Shown in pieces: positions 1 to 11,681 of a stretch of DNA of 64,000 nt. This DNA is from Aphelocoma coerulescens (Eukaryota; Chordata; Aves; Passeriformes; Corvidae). The DNA lies in assembly GCF_041296385.1 (NCBI RefSeq), contig NC_091019.1:10253264-10317263 (forward strand), read 5' to 3'. Each line of letters starts with the position of its first letter. Positions within the stretch are counted from its first letter, which is position 1. A program made the translations under genes and the position numbers. The notes under the pieces were generated by a model that was not told where the DNA came from, ran no database searches, and worked only from the letters and a program-made list of their open reading frames with translations.

Positions 1-767
1 ATTCATTTTTCATGTAATTATATTACTTATTACTAAAAAAGTAGTTACAAACAGAGTAGTTTGGGAGAACCAAATAGGTAACCTATATTCAGCTATCCAC
101 TTACACTGAGTGGTTTCTCATAGCCAAGCAGCTACAGCATATTTACAATTCTCAGTGATTTTGCATTACCAGAGTCCCTTGTTAGAGCAGGTTGTTGGTG
201 TTTGTCTTTTTTTTAGCTTTTTTTCTGAATTATGGCTATTCCTGATGCACTCACAGTACCTTCCTTCACTTCCTTTCCCAAGAGGAGGGGGTAATTACAT
301 GCAGTCTGTCTTCCTGGTAATAATAAATTTCCACAAGCCTTGCTGGGTACATATATTCACAACAACCAGAGGAAAGGGGGGATAAAAGGTTCCATGATAG
401 GATATGAAGAGTATCAGGGTAGCCACGTGCTTTGGACTTGATTTTGCTGACAGTAGAATGTATTTCAGAGCATCATTTTTCCCCTTGGTAATTTGAGCTT
501 AAGCACTCTGAATAAGACATAGATACAACTTTTTGGTAGGATGAACTCTTAAACCCAGCTATGAAATGACTACTTTTTTAAAAGCCCGGCTTCTCTTCCC
601 TTTTTTCTAAGAAGGCTCCACTTACATAGGGACAGTACCATGAATTTCTTCTTGTGTGGAGAGTCAAACATGAAATAAAGGATTAAATTTTAAGGTATAA
701 AAAGGAACCTTTCCATCTTCTATAAAAAACATCAACTCTATTCTTTCTAGCACTGCAAGATGCAGTG

Positions 768-795
768 CAGGGTATCATTTGAATATGATACCCTG
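768..795. repeat. short perfect inverted repeat (11-bp arms)
   Basis: The left arm CAGGGTATCAT and the right arm ATGATACCCTG are exact reverse complements separated by 6 bp. It could form a small hairpin. Nothing nearby suggests a transcribed RNA, so it is recorded only as structure. Confidence 0.85.
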
Positions 796-2806
796 ATATA
801 TAATAATTATTTTGGTGAACCCAACGCAGCCCAATCAGCATGACTTTAATAAACACACATGAAAGATCTAACAGATTAGGACTTGCTATTTGCAAGGACT
901 AATGCTTTTCTGCAGTTACTCAGTTTGCCCATGGCAGTACATGTTTTTTCTTTGTCTTTAGATTCTTTATGTTTAATACAGACTAAAGTTTTCAAACCTT
1001 GGCATTTAAAATTGCACTCTGAATTCTGTAAGAGAAGAGTAATCAGATTTTCAAAGACTCTTTAGTGAGGAACCTAGAAGTCAGCAGAACAGTAGATGCT
1101 CTGGAAAATCCAGTCCCTTTTTGTATTAGGCTTGAAAAGATAGACTTTATCCTAAGAAAACTAAATTAAATAAAACCAATTTGTTGAAATTATCTCTTTT
1201 ATGTTTAATATTTATAAAAATAGCAATTTCATGAAATCTGATGGAAAATAATGCTTCCCTTCCACTTGCAAGCTACAGTATTTTCCACATATCTGGTGTT
1301 ATGCTGTTTATAAATGTTTCTCCAAGTAAGGTAGTCTGGACTCTATGTGCAGGGGTTAAGGGAGAAGGAAAGAAAAAAATCCTTTACCTTTTACATGTAA
1401 AGAAAATATTTAGGAAAGGCCATCTGAGATTTTCCTTTTATGTCTTGCCATAGGAGTTAACCTTCACTGGAGAAGTCCATGAGAGGTGAGGGAGAGATGC
1501 AGCATTAGGTGGCAGATCTGCAGGTGATCCCTGGCATCCAGAACAGTGCCCTGAAGAGCAGTTCCATAAATGTCTGCTGGGGATCACAGGGCAGCCCTGG
1601 GTCACTGTGCCAGGCAGAAAAGCCTCGTGTATGACTCCAGTTTCCTGTTTATAAGGTTGGGGTGGCAAGGCCACTCAAAGAGGTGATGATGAACCCACAT
1701 CTGCAAGGCTGCAAGGAGGTAGCAGTGAGAGCTGACAGAGTTTGGAACACAAACCCAGTACCATGTTGCAGAGAGTTTAATCTGGTTTTGCTTGCAGATT
1801 ATCTCCAGATTACACATGTAACCAGTTTCTGATAGCAATCAATATTTAAGAGTTAAATGTAGTGGGGAATGTAGAATGGGACAGGAGCATGATCAGGCAG
1901 TGTGTAGGAACGAGGTCAAAGGAAGAGTGGCTGTTACACAGTGGGGTATAAGAGACCAGCAGGGACAGAAACAGTCTAAGGGCTCAAATGAAATATGTGA
2001 AAAACAAGGACACAACAGCAGCACCAACACTGGCAGCTATAAACATGAATGAAGTAAAGGATTGCAATCCTAAAAAATCCCCACTCCTCCGGTTAGGGGT
2101 TAAATTCCCACCCACTAAATGATTAAATGAAAACCCTTCAAACAACACCAAAAGGCACTGTCCACATTCTCACCTGGGCTATCAGATACTCTCCAAGCCT
2201 TCTTCATCAACCATATATTCCCACACAGTGTCCTTTATAGTATATAAATACAATTACTCACATGCAAAACTGCAACTACCCTGCATTTTCAGAAGGTAAA
2301 TAATATATACCCTTACTGAAAAATTTGCTGAGCTGAAAAAACTGACAAAATTTTCCTTGATTTCAGTGCAGACAGAATTTGAAACACGGACTTTAATAAA
2401 AAAAGAAAAAAAATTATAAAATATATTATTCTAGCTATAAGTAGAACCACTGCTCTGCATTTAAAACAGTTGCAATTAGTCAGATGTAGTTCTGTGAAAT
2501 GATGATAAGGTGGTTCTTTTAATTTGTGTAATATACATTTCTTAATATACTGGCACAGTAAATAAAAGGTATAAAGGCATGTGAATTACAATTGGGCCGT
2601 GTCCCTGATAAATCACATAAGCAACTACTGCCAGATCCCTCGAAATAAAAATAAAAATGTAAAGGGAAAAAAATTTCCAACCTATACTATTTATTATGCT
2701 AATATTCAAAGCTCTCCAATTCAGACCTAATAAATGGCTTTTAAAATTTATCCTCTCAGCTCAGGCTCAGACTGCATTGCTGAAACACTGCATTCCAGCC
2801 CCTGAA

Positions 2807-2832
2807 GATCTAATGCACTGATCTAATGCACT
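2807..2832. repeat. 13-bp tandem duplication
   Basis: The 13-mer GATCTAATGCACT occurs twice head to tail without a spacer. Its exactness suggests a recent local slippage or duplication event. Confidence 0.85.
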
Positions 2833-3424
2833 GTGGCTGACCTATTACAGATGATTATAAATTACACAAGTCCTTGTGTTGCTATAATTTTCTAGAGATT
2901 GCTTCTTAAAGCCAGAAGGTGCAAAAAAAAAAAAACCAAAAAAGGTGTAAACTACCATTTCTTCTCTCTGTGCTGGATTTAGCTCAGTTAGAAATAAAAA
3001 TTTGGAGCCATAACCACTGCAAGCCATTTATTTAGTTTCTTATTTGAAATTTGCACCATGAGGAAGCAGAAGCAACTTTAGTTCTTTAATATAAAATTAC
3101 AAGAGGGAGTGGATTCTGTGCTGCCCACTCTTGGGGGTTTTGGCAATTTTTCTTGCAATATCTATATTCCAGTTACACAGATATGAAATTAGGAAAATTA
3201 TTCCCTTCCTTTAAAAAGATGAGAAATTCATTAAGGATTATGAGATACTATTATGTGACAGCAATGTCACGCCAATATGCAGTTTAGAAAAATAAAAAAC
3301 CGACAAGATTTGTATTCTGAATTGTTACTTACTTTATTTTTGTTAGGTAAATTATTTGCAGGTTTAGAATCTGTTTGAAAATTAATAGCAATGTTCTTTT
3401 GTGTCATTTTATGTGGTTCTAGAG

Positions 3425-3960
3425 ACCAAAGGAGCCTCAGGAATTAATTGCAGCCTTCTAATAAACACAATGATGTAATGACGTATTTAACATCACTGGT
3501 TTTTGTTTGATTCCAAATAAATTGCCGATTTTTTTTCTGCTGTGATACTAAAACAATTACCATTTCGAAAAAGGATAATTAATCTACAATTTTTTCACAT
3601 TAGATCATATATCTCTAAAGAGTGCCCACAGATTTGATGGTCTTCAGCTGCTGTGTATTTATTTTTCATTTTTTCTGGTGCTGTACCGCCCCATCAGTGC
3701 TGACATTTAAATGAGTGAGTATTCAACACAAATGTGATCGTTTGTGTAGCATCCAACGTGGCACCATACTGAGATGATTGCTTCTGGGAGCCATCCATGG
3801 GTTCCCGAATAGGGGGGAAAAGCCAGGCAAAATTTTATCAATTTACATTTTTCTGTGATTAATTTTTATGCAAATCAGGGCCCGACCGTGCTCCCATCTC
3901 ACCTGAATCATGCGGATCATCAAAGACAAATTGAGCATCACTTATTTAAAAAATAGGCTT
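3425..3960. promoter_or_regulatory. candidate conserved non-coding block
   Basis: This non-repetitive block is unlike its flanks in carrying many intact factor-type words: an octamer ATGCAAAT near 3869, ATTA/TAAT cores (for example GTGATTAATTTTT near 3856), a CRE-like TGACGTA near 3479 and ATTTAAATGAG near 3706. Several motifs occur without any open frame. Such composition is typical of developmental enhancers in vertebrates. Function and conservation are inferred from base composition only. Confidence 0.3.
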
Positions 3961-4830
3961 TAAACTACTCTACAGCTGTGTTGGAAAATGCTAAGAGCGG
4001 GGCATGAACTTTTCTAATGTAACAGGAATAGATAAGAAAATGCTTCTCTTTGCATTTTTGTCCACACTGTGATAAATATGAGTCTTAACAAAATCCTAAA
4101 AATTGTCTTTGTTTTATATTCCTTATGCCCTTGTAAACATTTGACTATGGGAATGCTACATAAGGGGATTCTTCCAATTTCAGAATAAAAACAAATGGGC
4201 TTGCAAAAATACATTGCTTAGTGATGAAAAAAAAAATTATATTGGTTAGCATGCTCAAAGTACAGATTTTATTTACATTTTTAGGTACAATTCAAGAAAT
4301 CATCCAGTGGCATACTGCAGTGGTAAGGGCCTTACATAAACAGTCTTCTAATGTTAAAGCTGTTAAGACACACAAATAGGTAAGTTCTGTTTACAAATGA
4401 GCATGTTCTGCCTTTTTGTACAGATCTCTGTATATTCATCTACAGATTAAAATTGCATAAAATTGGGTATTTAGACTTCGTTAAACAACAGGCTTTGAAA
4501 AGAAATTTAGGATGGGAAGGTTACACTGATGGGCATTTTATAATTATTGATACTAAGATTGAAATGTGTAAATGTGAAGAGCTACTCTTATTTACTTTTT
4601 AAAAAACTATGTTTCTCTTCTTTTAGGAAAGTGACAAAAGTGTTTATGGCATTAAGGAATAAGGCAATACTGTCAGCCACAACTGTAATTTTGACAGCTG
4701 TAAAAGAGCTAACACTCAGGAATATGAACACTTGTGCCTCTAATTTTCACTTGAAATTTGTATCCAGGTGTAAGAACATGTTCTCACAGAAAGCATTCTC
4801 TTATAAAGAAGCTGAATTTTGAAAAGGCAG

Positions 4831-4866
4831 TTTCAGAACACAGCTCTTCAGAGCTGTGTTCTGAAA
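4831..4866. repeat. perfect 17-bp inverted repeat with 2-bp loop
   Basis: The left arm TTTCAGAACACAGCTCT and the right arm AGAGCTGTGTTCTGAAA are exact reverse complements separated by only TC. The bases flanking the arms do not continue the pairing. The stem is too short for a standard microRNA precursor. It is a near-perfect palindrome able to form a hairpin or cruciform. Confidence 0.95.
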
Positions 4867-6356
4867 ATTGTAATATGTAATGTCAGTTCAGAGAGTCATT
4901 TTACAAGTCTTTCCACAAATCCATATCCCTAAAGCTAATCTCAGAGGAGTAAATGTAATGTGTAATAGAGAAAAGACAGTCTTTATCAGTTAGAGTTGGA
5001 AAAGCAGACGTGTGAGTACCAGATGATCTTGTGACATTGGAACAAAGATGTCCCCTTATGAATTACACACATTAAAGCTGTGATTTTACAGGTTTGATTA
5101 ACCCACAGCTTAATGAGGTACTTTTCATTAAGCTGCACAGCTGAATGTATATTACTGCACACCCAAATAGAATATACATTTGCAGACACGACCAATTTCA
5201 TGCTCAGCCCTTCCCCTGGAATCCTGTGAGTCTCATGTCACCTGTTAAACCCGAACATGTGGGGTCATAGCTGCAGCAAAGCCAACAAGGACCCCCATAT
5301 TGGTCTCAACAAACACAGACCTCTGCCTGGTCTCCAGCCTTCAGCCAAGACCTTCTGCTCCTAAATATGTGACCCTTTGGGTTTGATGTCTATAAATTCA
5401 TTCCTTGTCTCTCCCAGTTATGATTTTTGAGAACAGCTGTACTGTGGCAATTTTGGGGATACCTAACAGCTTGACTACGTAAATGATACAATTCATCTAT
5501 TCAGAAAAAGAATTGTGAAACCTAAAGTTTGAGGAGTGAAGACAGTTAATTATAAAAAAAACCCAAACCTGACAGTTCCCTGAAAAAATTGTGTTGACAA
5601 AAATCAATTTATAAAGAGAGCAAAACATGTTTAAAATATTGCTAGATCAATTGACTTATATAGAATCCTCCTAAATGGAACCAAGTTTAAAATAGTTACT
5701 ATTCACTGTCTTTCAATGAGCTTTAGCATCTTCTGTAGAAAATACCCTCTATGATTGCATTAATACAGAAATACAATAAGAGATCTATCAAGCCCTCCTT
5801 CTCTATGTGACAGGTTTCTATATATTACTCTGTCACAGATATCCATATAATTTCCTATAAGCTGTAGTCATCATGCCCTACTGGAATAGTTCTGCTATTA
5901 TAATAAATAATATATAAAAAACTACTGTGTAACAGCTGACAATGAGGATTCTGAATCAGCTGAAAATGGTGAAAGTGATATCCTGGTGTTTAATTCCAAA
6001 TACTTACCACAATAATCTTATGGGATATGAGAGGCATAAAGAGATTATTTTATGAGCCGTGGGCTCATCTCATCTGAGGATGGAAAATACCAGTTGTTTA
6101 ATAGCACATGGTCACACAGGACACATTTTAGGGCAAGGAATGAATGATTAAGGAAAACACAATGTATGTGCATCACTGCTCCTCAAAGACCATGAGCCGG
6201 TACTTCCCTTGCTGTACGAAGGCAAACAGTGCTAAAAGCAACCAAAAATTAGCATTTGTAAAAAATAAATGCCTGTACTTGCAGTTACAATAAAATGTGG
6301 AGAACAGGAGGAGGTAAAACTCTTGTCAGACTAATGATTTCAGCCTTAAAAAGAAG

Positions 6357-6408
6357 TACATATGTGTCCCTTAAATTCAGAATTTAAAACAAGCAAGACA
6401 CATATGTA
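6357..6408. repeat. nested inverted repeats (12-bp outer, 7-bp inner arms)
   Basis: TACATATGTGTC at 6357-6368 pairs exactly with GACACATATGTA at 6397-6408. Inside the spacer, TTAAATT and AATTTAA form a second small palindrome around CAG. The geometry could give a branched hairpin. No coding or transposon context explains it, and no flanking target duplication was seen. Confidence 0.8.
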
Positions 6409-8459
6409 AAAAAGATATTATACATACATACCTATATATATATGTAAACACTCATATACATAATTTCTATGCAAACACATTGGCTCACAAGGTCCCTTTT
6501 TCAGCAATCTAGGAAGCAGACAGGGAACTGCTAAAAGGTGCTTTAAGGCACCCCCAGAGCTGTCAGCTGAGGTGATTTCAATGTGTTCAGCTGCAGCTTA
6601 AAGTCAATTCCCCCTCTAAGGTAGCTCGTCCCTTACACACTGGTCCCCCTTGACTCAGAGTGATGCTCTCAGCTGCAGAATGGGCATGAGGGGGTGGCTG
6701 GAGTCCAGCTTTGAAAAATACACAAATTTTCTGAAAGTGCAAGACAGAGGTATTACTAAAAGTAATTAAAAAGAGCAAAAGAATAGGAAATTGTCAAGGC
6801 TACACTGATGCTGTGACACATCCCTCCTTCCAGAAGTCAGGTGGCAAGTTGCTCCATTTTTGCTGCTGAGGTACCAGCCTTTGGCATTAGGCCCATGTTC
6901 TGAAACCACAATGCTCAGAGGGAAACATTGCATGGAAGGCAACAACAGACTTTGCTTTCTGGGTATGAGCGTAGTGACCCAGAAGCAGAGAATTGAACTT
7001 AAATGTCCTTAAAATATCTTTTACTGTGGTGGATGTGCAGAAAAGTATATTTTACTGAGTTTTCATGTGCAGAAAATAAAAATGGGTATCACAAAAAGGA
7101 AAGATTTTGAAACCAAGGTACAATATTTGTTGGAAAAAACCAGAAATAATTTGGAAATGGAATGGTACGAATCAAGACCAAAAAAAAAAAGAAATTTGCA
7201 TGCAATTCTCAGTGAGGTATATATTTGGTGACACTATTTCTCCTTTTACATATTTTCCTGAACCCTGCTTCTGTTACCTGGAGTCTTAAATGTTTATTTT
7301 TACGGAGTTCCTAATACTTGTCCGATATTATATTACCATAGGCTCAGCCAAGCAAGTGCCATGAAAATAATGAGAGATGGCTGCTGTTGACAGAATAAAC
7401 TTGTCTAAGTTCTTTTGTACTGTCTAAATGACTTTTTCTGTTTGGTACCCACATTGCAAAATTATGAAAGAAGTCATCCTAATTCCATTCATAATTTTCT
7501 AATGAACTGGAGGACAGTTTACTTTGAAACATTGTCTATCTCCATAAATTAAATCAGACATGTTTAGTTACAAAAAAAGAGCTCAAAGATTGCTCTATAC
7601 AGCTTAGTTCTTTGAGTGATTACCTGCACAGAGATTCTTGCAGCAGAAGATAAACAGTGACATACTGCTATTGGAGCTTTACTGTGGTCAGGGATAACAC
7701 AAAGGTTGGGGCATAAGCACAAAATGTTGTGGCAGGACACCTGGCAAGGGCATCTGTGAGGGACCCAACACTGCTCTGGCTCTGTAGCCAGAAGCCCACA
7801 GGATACCTTAAACCTACCTGGAACAACCCTGAGTTCCCACCTTTGGGCATTGTTATTATTCCTGCAGTGCCAAGCTGAAACAAAGAGACACACACAGCCT
7901 ATTCCTCAGTCTAGCATGGATCCTTACTTACCTTACACCTTGCATCTTCTGTGCAAGGATACTGTATAAACACTGCTGGGGAGTAGAGCAAAGAGAACAT
8001 GAATACTGAAAACAAAACTTATGTTGGTAGCCTCTTTATATAGCAAGATAATTTACAAGTTGTCTCTATTATCTTGTTATGACAGTAACATATCCTGAAC
8101 TCCCTGAACTTTATGGAGATCTGTTATTGAAAGATACCCAGATGGATGCAGTGAGCAGGTTGCAAAGACCAGGACACACCCTACCATAAGCTAAAACACG
8201 ATTTTCAGATATATCTAGGATACAGTTCAGATTCTTTAGTTACCTGCACTTCAACTGAGCTGACCTTTGCATTCTTGATGCAGTGCTTCCACAATCCCCT
8301 CCGTGAGGGTGTTTTGTCAAGTTCTCTGGATTCTGCAAATGCAGACTCGCCGTTCAAGCTCAAAGGGATATTATTTAACATATGTCATTGTTCATCACTT
8401 TCCTTACCTTCTGTTAGAATGGGAATATTTTAAAGGACAACAAAGTATTCTTATCCCAC

Positions 8460-8894
8460 CAAAGATGTGTCCAGAGAGGGGCAACAAGGCTCATGAAAGG
8501 TCTAGAAAACAAGTCTTATGAGGAGAGGCTGAGGGAGCAGGATTTGTTTAGTCTGGAGAACAGGAGGCTCAGGGGGACATGCAGCTGCCTGACAGGTCTC
8601 TCCTGCCGTGCCTGCAGTGAGAGGACTCGAGGAAATGGCCTTAGGCTGAGACAGGGGAGATTCAGATTCGGAATGAGAAAAAAGGTTTCACTGTCAGGGT
8701 GGTCAGGCATTGGAACAGGTTGCCCAGGGAGGTGGTGGAGTCTCCACCCCAGAGGTGTTCAAGAGGTGTCTGAATCTGGTGCTGGACAATGTGGTTTGGG
8801 GGTTAGAGTGGCAGGGCTGGGTGGATGGTGGGACAGGATAATCCTCTCTTCAGACAAGATCTCTTCCAACCTTGATGATTCTGGGATTCTGTGA
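8460..8894 (+). mobile_element. CR1 LINE 3' fragment, plus orientation
   Basis: The sequence follows the avian CR1 3' end: a degraded ORF2 C-terminus (residues resembling LREQDLFSLENRRLRG at about 8530-8577), then the 3' UTR with GTCAGGCATTGGAACAGGTTGCCCAGGGAGGTGGTGGAGTC-type sequence near 8702-8740, then the CR1 end GATGATTCTGGGATTCTGTGA. It is 5'-truncated. An internal deletion or divergence lies just after 8578, where the expected consensus is interrupted. CR1 copies in birds are usually dead 5'-truncated insertions, and this one is too. Confidence 0.93.
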
Positions 8895-9025
8895 AGGATA
8901 TCACACCAAAAGGGAATAGGTTCAAGAATAAAAGATAACATGAAATTTTTTTTACTGATGAAACATTTGTTGATAACTGAGAAGAAATATCTTATTCTTC
9001 ATTTCTTTACAATTTTCTTTAAAGA

Positions 9026-9172
9026 AATCACAGACTGACAGAATATCTGAGGTTGGAAGGGACCTCTGGATGTCATCTTGTCCAACTCCCCTGCTTGAGC
9101 AGGACCACCCAGAACCAGCTGCCCAGGATTGTGTCCAGATGGTTTCAGAATATATCAGGATGGAGAATCCAA
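9026..9172 (-). mobile_element. CR1 LINE 3' fragment, minus orientation
   Basis: The plus strand reads the reverse complement of a CR1 3' end: AATCACAGACTGACAGAATATCTGAGGTTGGAAGGGACCTCTGGATGTCATC-type sequence followed by the GTCCAACTCCCCTGCT segment. Only about 150 bp remain. It lies 130 bp from the opposite-orientation CR1 at 8460-8894. The two differ in subfamily-type sequence, so they are separate insertions and not an inverted duplication. Confidence 0.88.
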
Positions 9173-11652
9173 GTTAAGAAATATGGACTTTGTTTCTTTC
9201 TAGCCTTTGATGAATCATTTAAAATATCTTTGCTTCAGGTTTCCCCTCTGTAAAAACAAAGTACTACCTTGATTTGTAAAGTCCTCTGCAGTTGTAGAGA
9301 GAAAAGTTCTGTTGAAAGCTAAATATTACTGTCAAAATATCAGGAAGATAAAATTAATATTCATAATCTGACAGAAATATTTTCTTTGAAATGAAGGAGA
9401 CAGATGTTAATAAGTAGCAGAGAGCTCTGTGCCTGTATTTAAAAATTGAGTGATACTGAGAAGCAATGTCAGAGGAAGTAGACATCTATGTTTTTCTGCA
9501 TATTTACTTCTAACTATAGTTCATATTTAATAATTTTGCCCAGAAATTACATATTATAAAATATTGGAGCAATAGATCTCTAAGGAAAGTCACATTAAGG
9601 GAAAAAAAATGAAAAGTGGGAGAATCATTTAATCAGTCCAGAGTAAAACACAGCAAACTGAGTTTTAATATTTCCTCTTTTTCCATTTAGCAAACCTAAG
9701 GGATGTCCCTGCTACTGACACAGCACCCTTGAAGAGTAAGATGCCATGATGGTACAGACTATTGCAGGAATTATATAAGAATGGAGTTGTTTTTTAAATT
9801 GTTGATTGTTTATTTTCCCTGGGTTTGTTGTTGTTGTTTTTTGGGGTTTTTAAAATATTATCTCCCTGTATTCATCTTCTGCTTTGTCTGGTCTTAGATA
9901 TGCTTTTTCACTCTCTGGTTTTTCAGTTCTGTTATCTCGACCCTTCTTTTAACTCAGTTCTTGTTAACTGATTTTAAGTTCAGGATGAACTTCTGAAACT
10001 TCTGAACCCGTTGTGGTTGAGCTTCTTAGAAACAAGCTATTCTAGAAGCAAGATCCAGAGAGGCAAATGTACTTATTACAGCCTGGCTGTTTGGAATCTT
10101 CTTTCTCTAGTCACAAACCACATCTCTCACACCACTCTGCTGCCAGTACCATGAGTCAGAACACAGTAAGAATTACAGAAGTACAGATTAAAACTCTCCC
10201 AAGTTTCCCACTGACTTAAGGTGAATCTTAGCTCCCACGTGGCTAAGGCACCTTTTGAAAATACTCCTTGAGTCCTAAGGAACTTAGCAAACATCACCCT
10301 AAAAGGAAATAAAACTTTTTCATTTTATTATTCTTCTGTAATTAATGTAATCTGATACCTACACATCACCATCTAGAGATATGTTTGTCTTCACTGTGGC
10401 ACATCCAAACCCGCAATCACCTCGAAATATTAAGTGAAAAGGCTAATTCAGCTCAGCTCTCAAATACAAAAATTAACACTGGATGATAAAGTTAGAGATA
10501 TTTTTATGATGCTTTAATCTGAGGAACTGATTTTTAAAATAATGCAGTTGCTCTGACATTATTATGCAAACCCAGTGGCATTTTGTTCCTTCAAATAAGA
10601 ATGAAAAAAAGGAAAAGTACCCAAATGATGGGCCATGTAGGATTACTCTGATAAAGCGAGGAAGTGTAGTATGGAAGAAATGTGATTTTTCTTTTTCATG
10701 TCATAAACCTCATTGCTATTAATGATGAGGATAAGGCCTTTGAAATTCTGATATTTAAAGACTACCATAACAACATTTCCATCCATCAAGTCCCACTACT
10801 GATAGTGGTTGCTGCAGAAGAAATTCAGCTACAAGCAACGAGAGAATGATTTTCCTCCCCATAAAATTTGCTGTCATCTTTATTAGCTAGGGGTGGTCTA
10901 CACCATGACTGATGATTTAGGTGTGTTACATCAACCTCCTGCTCGCCTGTTTTATAAATTTTAAGAATTATCACAATGAACAGCTTTTTTTCTTGATAGG
11001 TTTTTACATTAAAAAGATATGGTGCTGCAAGAAATTTAAATCTATAGCAACAGATCAAATCCTTCTAACAAGCCAAAGTGTGTCTCCTGCTCTCCCACCA
11101 AACTACCACAAGCAACTCTGTTAATTGTGACACTGTATGAAAATCAAAATAAACCCCAGGGATACACCCACATACTTTCTAACTTTACACAGCTGTTATC
11201 TTAACACGTTAAGAAGGCATTCAAATATTCAAATCTTTCTTTTCTTCTAGTTAGTTTTTTTTTTTTTTAAGTTTTGTCCAAGAAGGCCTCTCTGAGTAGC
11301 ATTCAGTGTCAAGAGAATGTGGTAGATGCTTAAAGTATGCAAATTGTCAGACTGCTGGCAAAGCACACATGGGGCAAAGAAATCACCAGGGCAGGAGTCT
11401 AAGGAAGCATAATCACCAATTCTCTCCCATGAATGTGGGCTCCATCAGATGTGAGAGCAGAAATACTGGCTATTCAGATTTCATATAGGGGTTAACCCAA
11501 AAATCTATGTCCTTGGTGTAATTTGAAAAAAGGACATCAACACTTTATTCTCAGTAGCTAAAAAGCTATTTCCTCTTGAAAAGAAGAACGACAAACACCA
11601 GCAAACTCTTTTGCAGTTTAAAAGCTCCTGTCTGTGCACATTACTCTTTCAG

Positions 11653-11681
11653 AAAAAAAAAAAAAAAAATATATATATATT
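11653..11681. repeat. poly(A) run followed by (TA)n
   Basis: Seventeen consecutive A residues run directly into about six TA dinucleotides. It could be the eroded tail of a retroposed sequence, but no recognisable element body precedes it on either strand. Confidence 0.9.

Larger units (their letters stand above)
1..3420. other. unannotated AT-rich non-coding DNA
   Basis: No coding exon, RNA gene or recognisable transposon was found here. Open frames are all below about 90 codons with no family resemblance. A slightly GC-richer patch at 1450-1800 has no match I recognise and could be a decayed repeat. Two small repeats inside the stretch are listed separately. A run of A lies near 2922-2933. 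Confidence 0.6.
3961..8459. other. unannotated non-coding DNA with short palindromes
   Basis: No gene or identifiable transposon was seen. The stretch holds two palindromic structures listed separately (4831-4866 and 6357-6408) and a short TA-rich tract around 6418-6445. Moderately GC-richer patches at 5200-5420, 6540-6720 and 7640-7900 have no family match I can name. The longest open frame (7564-7893, minus) shows no recognisable protein features. Confidence 0.6.

Noticed and set aside
4831..4866. MicroRNA precursor
   Set aside because: The stem is only 17 bp with a 2-bp loop and the flanks do not extend it, unlike a standard precursor.
6630..6675. Minus-strand 36-nt segment between a pyrimidine tract/CAG and a GTAAGG
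   Set aside because: Too short and without coding context; such pairs arise by chance in 64 kb.
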